Of a stretch of DNA of 63,359 bases, positions 16,801 through 24,444 are shown one piece after another. This DNA comes from Clostridium lundense DSM 17049 (lineage in GTDB: Bacteria; Bacillota; Clostridia; Clostridiales; Clostridiaceae). The DNA lies in the NCBI RefSeq assembly GCF_000619945.1, contig NZ_JHVC01000022.1, positions 1-63,359 on the forward strand. The letters are read 5' to 3'. Both the position numbers and the translations under genes were made by a program. The notes beneath the pieces are model-generated. The model was not told the origin of the DNA, did no database searches, and saw nothing but the letters and a program-made list of their open reading frames with translations. Positions within the stretch are counted from its first letter, which is position 1; each line of letters opens with the position of its first letter.

Positions 16801-18685
16801 TTTCCAAGCTACTCCAATGTGGATGGATTTAGCAGGTACTTACAGTCAAGCTACTATTAAGATGACCAAAACTGCATCAGGAAATCCAGGAAGTGTAGTT
16901 TATACTCCTATAACTAATCCAGCAGAAGTATCCTTTATTAAAGGAAATACTATAACTCAAAATGGAGAATATGAACTTAAAGTTGTTACAACAAGCAGAG
17001 AAAATGGAGCAAGAAGTGAAGTAATAAAGACATTTAGAGTTGATGGTATTAATATGGCTATTATACCAAATGTAGTAGGTGTAAATGAGGGTGGAGTATA
17101 TCATGATGTTAGATCAGGAATAACTATAACTGATAAGCCAAATTGTAAAACTACAGCAACTATTATGCGTGATGGATATATTACTGAATATACTAATCCA
17201 ACAGAAGCTGGTAAAACACAAGTAGGAGGAGAATTAACTGTTAATGGTCACTATGTGTTAGAGCTTAAAACTACTAATATAATAAATGGACATTTTGTAG
17301 AAAAGAAGATTGCATTTACTATAGAGGATAATGGTAATGTATCTCCAGATGTACAAAATGTATCTGTAGAGAATAACTCTTCAGGTGATGATTTTGTAAA
17401 GATAAATGATACAGTACCATTTGGATCAACAATTAAAGTATACAGTGCTTCAGGAAGATTAATAGGTTCACAAACTAATAATGGACCATCAGGAGCTATA
17501 ACTGTAACTATAACTGGAGGAATACCAGCTAGTGACAAGTTTGTTTATGTAACAAGAACAGATGCAGGAAAAGAAGAAAGTAACAAAAAGCAAGTAAGTG
17601 TAGATTTAGTACCAAGCATAAAATCTGTTTCTCCAACAACATTAAAAGAAGCAGATGCTAATGATGGAACTTTACAAAGCACTGTAGGAGGAGCTGGAAA
17701 TCCAACTATAGTAGTAGAAATAGAAAATGGAACTGTAAAAGGAAATCCAAATGATCCAGTAGTTGTAACACAAAATAATAAGTTACCTGAAGGATTAAGC
17801 TACTCAGCAGTTAAATTAGATGATAAACATATAGGAATAGTTATTTCAGGAAAAGCAAATAGACATGCTAATGCTGATGATGTGACTGATTTAAGCTTTG
17901 AAATTTCTGGAGACCAAGTTGGAGGTACTGTAGATCAGAAGTTAAATACAGGACATATAACTATAGACTTCAATGATCCAGTAGAAATAAAAACTACACC
18001 AACAGTTTTAAAAGAAGCAGATAGTAATGATGGAACTGTAACAGGAGATATAACAGTAGAAGTTAAAAATGGAACATTAGTTGATCCAACTGTAACTGAC
18101 ACTGATATCGATAGTACTGGATATGTTATGGCAAGCAATTTACCAAGTGGATTACATTATAAGATAGAAAAAGTAGATAATACTCATTTAAAAATATCTA
18201 TTTCAGGAAAAGCAAATTCTCATACTAATTTGGATGATGCAAAGGTAAAATTCACTATAAATAGTGGTAAGATTGTAGGAGAAACTCTTGCTTTAACTAC
18301 AGATGAAATAACAATAGATTTTAGAGATCCATCAAAATTACATTATTCAAATGATGGCTTTGTAGAATCTTCTGCAAATGATGGCTCTATAGGTAGTACA
18401 ATAACAATTACTCTTGATGGAGGAAAATTTGCAGGAAATAATAGTGACGAGTTTGTTTCTAAAGGATATGTGACTGTTTCTGGTGTTCCAAGTGGATTAA
18501 CTGCAAAAGTAGTTAGAACAGCAGATAATACATTGACATTTACATTACAAGGCAAGGCGTCACCACATACAAGTTTTGATAGTACTTCATTAACAATTAA
18601 ATTTAATAATGGGGCATTTGAAAGTGAACCAGCAGATAAAATAGAAGAGTATATAAAAAATTTATATGTAAACTTTAATAATTAA
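13835..18685 (+). CDS. Giant secreted protein: DUF5050 propeller, Big_4 and repeat domains
   Basis: The 1616-residue protein has a signal peptide (~1-23, VQAKLPESS...). A unique N-terminal region (~24-215) precedes a DUF5050-like (PF16472) propeller (~225-525) built of units such as GDWAYYTNYGDDGKIYKVRTDG and GDKIYYINNSDRGRIYII. A Big_4 Ig domain follows (~532-605), then several beta-rich modules (~610-1265). Three ~115-residue repeats end the protein (from ~1266, 1388 and 1506), each with E-(A/S)-x-x-NDG near its start and (S/Q)GKA-(N/S)-x-H in the middle. No CWB2, LPxTG or transmembrane anchor is visible. The start is set by GGAGGTAAGG. The N-terminus resembles the next gene's product (both mature ends begin KLP-x-SS), so they are diverged duplicates. 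Function unknown; surface matrix or adhesin is a guess. Confidence 0.85.
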   Translation: MKKTRMLVVTAAIVLGLGSSVQAKLPESSIIVGSNVYSQGYLMDPGNLATVNDQLMNSLGLIYFVDDSGKAKDVFTGSTIQDSQLVGKIGSTLTYYTPTGTIQKIVADANNEYTKPTNVNTDMFAIVNVNYKPLTPGLNIYNARVTQISGISNASYFKMGDGSITPITDMVTYFAGATAGGCLLSIYASDGLTELANGYVNIKQDSNVGGSQNISVILTPTASQDPTDKTTHGNTAINITNNGFATIDKNNRWIYYQNTADKNKLYRKSVTGVEDYVISDDSVGFINIVGDWAYYTNYGDDGKIYKVRTDGTQKQKVSDDMASCVNVVGDKIYYINNSDRGRIYIIDSQGRRQLISDSAKFLSVGDNFLFYANASDENKLYSYDLLSNRKAKLSDINTAFISAAGDYLIFYTGKDGKLYRSTNSVMANPVPLPLITNIPQKSGSNPGDMKGVMDKATNICAVNDNNIYYISYVDGGKIYKLDNTGNGYKVVDSPADYINIVGDSLYYTRLGKAYVVPKDADGSIKGTAVTKPKLNEKVVKIETLPILTTDDINKFNFPERVPAIMSDGTIRQLVVSWNKTIPKPNKGIYNFTGNILGYGTKVTLSVALDSGTLNPERDILVTNEIGNKDTIKVTGTAAKLNQGDTVSVYTEAGDLKPIKTATIDKNGNAIVSGLNLNPDGGVIYVSITRKDKAEGSKIAVSVPAEAPSDFTVDAQGGKVTGLKPGRQYKVYINDLTTDGSIPPLPADFVPVTADDNGVITVDMKTKIEKNKDNKQMLRLVAVGNKDSMPSSMIEISKAKVPDYVAIDLNLGRIVGTSAQMQYRYKDTEPWKDCNPSTTPISMTMSLQVQVKVKAVGPVMESDVKKFGLFPMPEIKGIEDSKIYAADTFPNVTWNTNNTESGITYSATLSKDGGPANAVTDGEDLKTKVKENGEYVFTVTATKHDDNMDPKDATNSKVIRFTVNSATPGKADVTMAEKKGTFASNEEETYFQATPMWMDLAGTYSQATIKMTKTASGNPGSVVYTPITNPAEVSFIKGNTITQNGEYELKVVTTSRENGARSEVIKTFRVDGINMAIIPNVVGVNEGGVYHDVRSGITITDKPNCKTTATIMRDGYITEYTNPTEAGKTQVGGELTVNGHYVLELKTTNIINGHFVEKKIAFTIEDNGNVSPDVQNVSVENNSSGDDFVKINDTVPFGSTIKVYSASGRLIGSQTNNGPSGAITVTITGGIPASDKFVYVTRTDAGKEESNKKQVSVDLVPSIKSVSPTTLKEADANDGTLQSTVGGAGNPTIVVEIENGTVKGNPNDPVVVTQNNKLPEGLSYSAVKLDDKHIGIVISGKANRHANADDVTDLSFEISGDQVGGTVDQKLNTGHITIDFNDPVEIKTTPTVLKEADSNDGTVTGDITVEVKNGTLVDPTVTDTDIDSTGYVMASNLPSGLHYKIEKVDNTHLKISISGKANSHTNLDDAKVKFTINSGKIVGETLALTTDEITIDFRDPSKLHYSNDGFVESSANDGSIGSTITITLDGGKFAGNNSDEFVSKGYVTVSGVPSGLTAKVVRTADNTLTFTLQGKASPHTSFDSTSLTIKFNNGAFESEPADKIEEYIKNLYVNFNN

Positions 18686-18752
18686 TATGAAGTTTATTAA
18701 TCCATTGATTTTGTAAAGAGTCAAGGGAGCATGTTAATAAATTTAACAAATA

Positions 18753-18798
18753 AAGATTAAAAGAAGGATAATCTGAAGATTATCCTTCTTTTAATCTT
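18753..18798 (+). terminator. Strong terminator
   Basis: A perfect 21-base-pair stem (AAGATTAAAAGAAGG... against ...CCTTCTTTTAATCTT) with a 4-base loop lies ~70 bases after the stop of the 1616-residue protein. The A-rich left and T-rich right arms could act in both directions. Confidence 0.85.
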
Positions 18799-18893
18799 AT
18801 AATTAATTAATTTTAAAAACTACTTTCATATTTTGGGAATGTACATTAAAATGAGATGATTTTGTGTCGTATTATGGAATGTAATGACATAAG

Positions 18894-18922
18894 TTGAAAA
18901 TTTACCGCTATTCGAGTAAAAT
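18894..18922 (+). promoter_or_regulatory. Sigma-A-type promoter for the 1444-residue protein
   Basis: TTGAAA (18894-18899), a 17-base spacer and TAAAAT (18917-18922), 32 bases before the start codon. Confidence 0.6.
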
Positions 18923-18954
18923 GGAATTATATTGATAAATTTGGAGGGACGGGC

Positions 18955-21900
18955 ATGAAGAAAACTAAATTTTTAGTAGCTACTATTACTTCTATATTAT
19001 TAACATCACAATCCATAGCTTATGCTAAGCTTCCTAATAGTAGCTTAATAATTGATAAGAATGCTTTTGATATTAATTACGTATTTGATAAGGAACATGT
19101 GGGAGAAATCAATAAAACTATAAATGAAAAAGCTATAAACAATATATATTACATTGATTCTTCTGGAAAGATAAAGGATATATTTTCACCTACAACTGTA
19201 GTAGAAGAAAAGGATTTAAAGCATGGAGAAATTGAATATAGGTCCTATAAACATCCACAGGGAATAAAGTACACTTTGAGAGGAGAAGAATACTCTTTTT
19301 TTGATAGGGCCCAAGCTAAATTTAAAGTATCTTTAGGCAGTATAGAAAAAAATAAATATATTGTAAGTATTACATACGACAATGGTTTTAATAAAGCAGA
19401 TAATGGAAGCAATGATATAATTGGTAAATATCTTAAATTTCAAGATTTAGATAAAATAGATTTAGCAGGTAATAGGAGTTTTATTATTTTTACATCTGAT
19501 AGAAAAATACCTTTTAGTATTCTAGATGAAAAGGATAGAGAAATAGGAATAGGACAAATAGATTTATCTAAAATGAATGTAGGGGAAAGTGCAGATAAGA
19601 TTTGTGAGATTTATAAGAAGGAAGTAAAAACTGAATTAGAAACTTCAATTGGAAATGTACAGAACTCTGGAGAAACTATGATAGAAGGAGACTACATTTA
19701 TTACAGTAACGGCACAGATAATGGAAAGTTGTATAAAATGAAAAAAGATGGTAGTGAAAATAAGGTTTTAAGTGAAGATAAAGTAAAGTATATGTGTGTT
19801 ATAGATCATTACATATATTATAGTAATATGTCTGATGATGGAAAGCTTTATAAAATAAAAGATGACGGTAATGATAGAAAAAAATTGTATGATAGCTCAA
19901 TAAGTTACATTGATAAGTCAGAAGAAGATCTGTATTTCATAAATATAAGTGATAGAAATAAAATATATAAGATAGAGACAAGCAAAGGGGATAATATAAC
20001 TAAGGTTAGTGATGATCCAGCAGATAGTTTATCTGCTATTGGAACAGGTATTTATTATACAAATAAAAATGACTCAAATAAGCTTCATAAAATTAGTACA
20101 GGAACTTCTTCTTCAAAGGTGGTAAATTTACCTGTAAAGAACTTTATAGGAAAAGATATATCCGATATGATTTTATGTACTACAGATGGTTATGTTTATA
20201 GATATGAGGGAGGAAAGCTTGAAAAAATAACTTTAAATGTACCTAATTATTCTAGTACAACTAAAGAGGATAGAGCTTTTAATATAAATGTAATAGGAAA
20301 TTATATTTATTACAAGAGTATAAATGATGAAGGGAAACTTTATAGAGTAAACAAAAATGGAGGAAACTCAGAGCTGGTTGTTTCTAGCCCTGTAGATAGC
20401 ATATATGTCGTAGATAGTGAAAATTTCTATGTTACTCAGGGAACTAGAATGAATAAATTAAATATTACAATGGATCCTTCAGGAAGAATGAATTTTTTAG
20501 TTACTCCAACATCAAAAGAAAATACTAAAGCTGTAATAAGAATAATTACACAGCTTAAGAATACAACAGATAATTTAAAACCTTTAGAAGAGGTTCTTCC
20601 AAAAGAAGTAGAGGTTGAATTTAATGACCATACTCAGGGAAAACTTCCAGCTTATTGGGATACTAATAGACCTCAACCATCAGGGGATGAGACTATATAT
20701 ACAGGAACACTTTTAGGCGGAACTAGGGTTCAGTATAGATATAGTGAAAGTACTGCTGATGTAAATGGTGTTAGTATAAATATAATAAGAAACTTTAACA
20801 GAACATATACATTAGCTTTAAGTGGAGGTAACATTAAGCCAGGAGATTTAGTAAGAATATATACTAATAATGATCCTATAGCTCAACAAACAGCAGATAG
20901 AGATGGAAAAGTTATATTTAGAAATTTAATACTTACATCTAATTCAATAGTATCTGCAACAAGAAAAGAAAATGGAAAAGTAGAGAGTAAAAACAAGGTA
21001 GAAATAATAGGTGCAATGCAGAAAGTACCTGAAATAAAATCTGTGAATGATTTTGAAGATGTATTCAATGGTGTAGATGGAAGAGACATAACTATACAAA
21101 TAGATGAGAGTTCCTTAAATGGATTTAATTCTAAGGAAGTTTATATTTTTCCTAAGGGAAGAGTTGCTGACCTTACAAATTCTAGAGGATTAAAGAGTTA
21201 TGATTTATCTCAAAATGATTTATGGGTTAAGGATATAGCTAAAAATGATGGTACATATACTGGTACAAATAAAATTACAACAGATAGCATGGGAACTCCT
21301 TTAAATAATGGACAATATGACATATATTTAGTTGGAAGCAATTCTACTACTGGAGATAAGTATTGTAGTGATGCAAAGAGTGTTGTGCTTAAATTAGAGT
21401 CACAGGCAGCGGTTATGTCACCAGAAGTAACAGGGGATGGATTTAAAGCTGCAAACGCTATAGCAGATGTAAAAGCAAAGCTTAATGTAAAAGCTTTAAA
21501 TGGCTCTATAATTAATGATATTACAACAAATTATGATGTTAATGTAATGTTTAATGGCGAGAATTTAAATAAGAATAATCTTAATTATGAAATAGAAAAT
21601 AATAATTCAGTAGTTTTAAAGAAAGAGTTCTTAAATACTTTAAAATGTGGAACTTATAATTTTGAAGTAGTATTAAAAGATAAAGCTACTTCAAAAGAGA
21701 TTAAATCTATATTTAAAGTAGTTATAAATTCTGGTGCTGAATTTAAAACAACTATAAATACATCCATATTTACAAAAGGATATTCACCAGAGTTTGTGGA
21801 AATAAATATAACTGGAAAAGATATCAATGGACAAGCATTTACTGAATCTGAGTTAAAGGATTCTGTAATATTTGTAAATAAAAAACCAATAACTAATTAT

Positions 21901-23289
21901 AAGGTAGAAGGTACATCTATAAAATTAAATAAGGATTATTTAGATACATTAGATCCAGGAGAATATGAGATAAATGTTCTGAATAAAGATATAGATTTAA
22001 ATGAATTAACTGGTTTTAAAATAGTGGATACACAGGCAGAGCTTACTCCTATAATTGAAAGTGGAGATAGTTCATTTAAAACAGGAAATGCTTTAAATGA
22101 CATAGTAGTAAAATTAAATGCTAAAGATGATAACGGAAAAGATTGTGAATTTGATAATATAGAAGGAATCTACTATGAAGGAACTAAAATGCCAAGTACT
22201 ATGTATAAATTTGAGAATGGTAAGCTTGTATTATCTACAAAACTTTTAAACCTATTATCCTGTGGTGATAAGGAAATTATAATAAGAAGTAAAATAAAGG
22301 ATACTGCTAAGATAATTGAGGGAAAATTAAATGTAAAGGTATTGTCAGGCGCTGAATTAAAGTTTATGTTAAGGGAAACTGGTAAAGACAAATTTATAGT
22401 AGGTTCATCTGGAGATTTAACTTATGATGTTGTACAAACAGATGAAAATAATAAAAATGTAGATAGAAGCAAGATAGATATTTCAAACGTTAAGCTTGAA
22501 AAAGGTGGCTATACATTAACAAAAGGTGTTGATTACTATATAGATAATATAAATAAAGTAATTACATTAAAGAAAGATTATCTAAATGGATTAATTGCAG
22601 GGGAAACAGCTATTGCTGCAAGTCTTGGAGATTTAAGTAGGGATATAATAGTAAATGTTCAAGAGGGTGAAGTGCACATATCTGCAACAATTCAAGAAGA
22701 TAAGTTACTTAAATACAAATACGGTTTAGCTGAGTCAGATATGAACATAGCATTAACAGGTATAGCAGCAAACAATGTAGTAAGAGTAGGAATAAGAACA
22801 AAGGAAGGCACTATTACTTATATAGATAAGAATACACATTATACTATAGTTGGAAGTGATAAAGTTAAAATTAATCAAAGCTATTTGAACTCATTAAGTG
22901 CTGCAACTTCTCCTTATACTGTAGTAATATCTGATGCAAATAGAACAGCAGAGGTAACATTTGAAGTTTTATCTATTGCAAGATTTAAATTTGATACTGG
23001 AGTTAGTGAAAAAGATTTTAATATATCTTCTTTAACAGCTGATTTAACCGCAAAAATATTAGAAGAAAATTGTGATGGAAAAGATATAGATACAGACTTA
23101 ACTAATATTACTTTAAGACTTAATAATGAAGGAAAAGAATTAAGTATAGCTCCATCAGATTATGAAATTACAGGTGATATTATAACTATTAAAAAAGAAT
23201 TCTTAGAAAAACTTCCAGGCGGTACTACAGAAGTTGAAGTGTACAAGGAAGGTATAGTAACTCCGGCAAAATTTATGTTAAAAAAATAA
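18955..23289 (+). CDS. Giant secreted protein: DUF5050 propeller and six X2-like repeats
   Basis: The 1444-residue protein has a signal peptide (~1-25) and a mature end KLPNSSLII very like that of the preceding gene. It has a similar N-terminal region, a DUF5050-like propeller (~230-505; units like YYSNGTDNGKLYKMKKDGSE and YYSNMSDDGKLYKIKDDG), a Big_4-like domain (~525-600) and a linker. From ~818 to the end come six ~105-residue repeats (starting near 818, 926, 1026, 1131, 1237, 1341). Each closes with the pattern (I/V)-x-(L/I)-x-x-x-(Y/F)L-x-x-L-x-x-G, for example ITLKKDYLNGLIAGETAIA. That is the signature of CBM_X2-type (PF03442) modules found in clostridial surface enzymes. No wall anchor is visible. 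The start follows GGAGGGACGGGC. Confidence 0.83.
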   Translation: MKKTKFLVATITSILLTSQSIAYAKLPNSSLIIDKNAFDINYVFDKEHVGEINKTINEKAINNIYYIDSSGKIKDIFSPTTVVEEKDLKHGEIEYRSYKHPQGIKYTLRGEEYSFFDRAQAKFKVSLGSIEKNKYIVSITYDNGFNKADNGSNDIIGKYLKFQDLDKIDLAGNRSFIIFTSDRKIPFSILDEKDREIGIGQIDLSKMNVGESADKICEIYKKEVKTELETSIGNVQNSGETMIEGDYIYYSNGTDNGKLYKMKKDGSENKVLSEDKVKYMCVIDHYIYYSNMSDDGKLYKIKDDGNDRKKLYDSSISYIDKSEEDLYFINISDRNKIYKIETSKGDNITKVSDDPADSLSAIGTGIYYTNKNDSNKLHKISTGTSSSKVVNLPVKNFIGKDISDMILCTTDGYVYRYEGGKLEKITLNVPNYSSTTKEDRAFNINVIGNYIYYKSINDEGKLYRVNKNGGNSELVVSSPVDSIYVVDSENFYVTQGTRMNKLNITMDPSGRMNFLVTPTSKENTKAVIRIITQLKNTTDNLKPLEEVLPKEVEVEFNDHTQGKLPAYWDTNRPQPSGDETIYTGTLLGGTRVQYRYSESTADVNGVSINIIRNFNRTYTLALSGGNIKPGDLVRIYTNNDPIAQQTADRDGKVIFRNLILTSNSIVSATRKENGKVESKNKVEIIGAMQKVPEIKSVNDFEDVFNGVDGRDITIQIDESSLNGFNSKEVYIFPKGRVADLTNSRGLKSYDLSQNDLWVKDIAKNDGTYTGTNKITTDSMGTPLNNGQYDIYLVGSNSTTGDKYCSDAKSVVLKLESQAAVMSPEVTGDGFKAANAIADVKAKLNVKALNGSIINDITTNYDVNVMFNGENLNKNNLNYEIENNNSVVLKKEFLNTLKCGTYNFEVVLKDKATSKEIKSIFKVVINSGAEFKTTINTSIFTKGYSPEFVEINITGKDINGQAFTESELKDSVIFVNKKPITNYKVEGTSIKLNKDYLDTLDPGEYEINVLNKDIDLNELTGFKIVDTQAELTPIIESGDSSFKTGNALNDIVVKLNAKDDNGKDCEFDNIEGIYYEGTKMPSTMYKFENGKLVLSTKLLNLLSCGDKEIIIRSKIKDTAKIIEGKLNVKVLSGAELKFMLRETGKDKFIVGSSGDLTYDVVQTDENNKNVDRSKIDISNVKLEKGGYTLTKGVDYYIDNINKVITLKKDYLNGLIAGETAIAASLGDLSRDIIVNVQEGEVHISATIQEDKLLKYKYGLAESDMNIALTGIAANNVVRVGIRTKEGTITYIDKNTHYTIVGSDKVKINQSYLNSLSAATSPYTVVISDANRTAEVTFEVLSIARFKFDTGVSEKDFNISSLTADLTAKILEENCDGKDIDTDLTNITLRLNNEGKELSIAPSDYEITGDIITIKKEFLEKLPGGTTEVEVYKEGIVTPAKFMLKK

Positions 23290-23305
23290 GTAAAAGCTAG
23301 ATATA

Positions 23306-23332
23306 ACTCCTCCTTAGAAAATAAGGAGGAGT
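23306..23332 (+). promoter_or_regulatory. Hairpin with anti-Shine-Dalgarno arm before the next gene
   Basis: ACTCCTCCTTA (23306-23316) pairs perfectly with TAAGGAGGAGT (23322-23332). There is no T run, so it is a weak terminator at best. The sequence ATAAGGAGGA of the right arm occurs again at 23343-23352 as the ribosome site of the following gene. The left arm could therefore pair with either copy, which would expose or hide that ribosome site. Confidence 0.6.
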
Positions 23333-23355
23333 CACATTTACAATAAGGAGGAATC

Positions 23356-24081
23356 ATGTTGAAAAGATGTAATTCTAAAATGGTTTTATTTTTAGTAATA
23401 TGTTTTTTATGTGTATTTAGTTGTTCTATGGCAATAGCAGCAGAAGACAATAACATTAAGCAGTTTGATGAAAAGAATATAACAGATGTAAATAAAATTT
23501 GGACAGTAGTATTTAAGGATTCTATAGATACAAAATCTGTTTCAGGTAACGTTCATGTGAAGGATTTAACTGGCGGTTTATATATGGAAGTTAGAGTACA
23601 ACAAGGAAATACAGATAATTCCATTATAATATTACCACCTAAGGATGGATATGTTAAAGGACATAGTTATGAAATATATATAAATAAAAATGTTAAATCT
23701 AAAAAAAATATCAATCTAAAAAAAGACGTTTTAATGAAGTTTAATGTTAAAAATGAAGGTGAAAGTGGTAGTGGTAGTGGAAGCGGGAGTGGAAATGGAA
23801 GTGTAAGTGGATATAATGCAAAGATAAATGTGATAGTTGGTGAAGCACCTTTTACTATGTTTAAAAAGATTACTGTGGGAAATGTAAATTTAAATGAAGT
23901 GAAAAAATTTAAAGTAGAAGACGGGGAGCAAATAGCCAATATAGGAACACATGTAATTGTTAATACTGCTAAAGATACATTAAAGGTTTATTTTTATAAT
24001 GATGGAGACAAAGTAATTGGAGAATCAACAATAAATGTAGATAAAAATAATGATTCTAATGTGCAGATAGAGAAAAATTAG
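23356..24081 (+). CDS. Secreted Big_5 (SbsA-like Ig) protein with Gly-Ser linker
   Basis: The 241-residue protein has a signal peptide (~1-29, SMAIAAE) and an SbsA-type Ig-like domain (~35-130). That domain opens NKIWTVVFKDSIDTKSVSGN and closes at the NLKKDVLMKFNV strand. A pure Gly-Ser linker (~134-150) then leads to a ~90-residue C-terminal beta domain containing KKITV, V(K)KFKVE and GESTINV. The same two-domain plan is seen in the proteins at 27826 and 29667, so the three are paralogues, and the C-terminal domain is one I cannot name. The start is fixed by AAGGAGGA three bases upstream, close to the minimum spacing. Role unknown, probably wall or matrix. Confidence 0.82.
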   Translation: MLKRCNSKMVLFLVICFLCVFSCSMAIAAEDNNIKQFDEKNITDVNKIWTVVFKDSIDTKSVSGNVHVKDLTGGLYMEVRVQQGNTDNSIIILPPKDGYVKGHSYEIYINKNVKSKKNINLKKDVLMKFNVKNEGESGSGSGSGSGNGSVSGYNAKINVIVGEAPFTMFKKITVGNVNLNEVKKFKVEDGEQIANIGTHVIVNTAKDTLKVYFYNDGDKVIGESTINVDKNNDSNVQIEKN

Positions 24082-24154
24082 AAAGCTCAGCCAAGGCTTG
24101 TCAACGATGCTTGAGGATATTGGCAAAATAAAAAAGAAGAGTAATATGAAAAAT

Positions 24155-24186
24155 CACGTTAAGCAAAAAACTTAACGTGGTTTTTG
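24155..24186 (+). terminator. Terminator after the Big_5 protein
   Basis: CACGTTAAG (24155-24163) and CTTAACGTG (24171-24179) form a perfect 9-base-pair stem with loop CAAAAAA, followed by GTTTTT. Confidence 0.8.
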
Positions 24187-24228
24187 CTTACAATTTATAA
24201 AAAATATATTTGTTTTAGAAGGGGTTTT

Positions 24229-24291
24229 GGATAATAATGTAGAATAAACTGGATAATAATGTAGAATAAACTGGATAATAATGTAGAATAA
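24229..24291. repeat. Three tandem copies of a 22-base unit
   Basis: The unit begins GGATAATAATGTAG and ends AATAAACT; two full copies (24229-24250, 24251-24272) and a third of 19 bases (24273-24291) are identical. It lies between a terminator and the promoter of the next gene. There are no spacers, so it is not a CRISPR array; possible repeated operator or replication-slippage product. Confidence 0.9.
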
Positions 24292-24293
24292 GA

Positions 24294-24322
24294 TTGTATG
24301 GAATGTTATACTTTGTTATAAT
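24294..24322 (+). promoter_or_regulatory. Sigma-A-type promoter for the 574-residue protein
   Basis: TTGTAT (24294-24299), a 17-base spacer and TATAAT (24317-24322). The triple 22-base repeat ends two bases before the -35 box, so a factor bound there would sit at an activator position. Confidence 0.6.
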
Positions 24323-24444
24323 TGATGAAGTTTAGTATTATGGAGGGATTTATTATACGGTGAAAATTATATTAGTGGTAGTCAATATTTTTAAAGGTAA
24401 TGATATTTAAATGAAATAATTTTATACATGAAAGGAAGAAGAAT

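Noticed and set aside
24229..24291. Possible CRISPR array
   Set aside because: The three 22-base units are joined directly, without spacers, and no cas gene is present.
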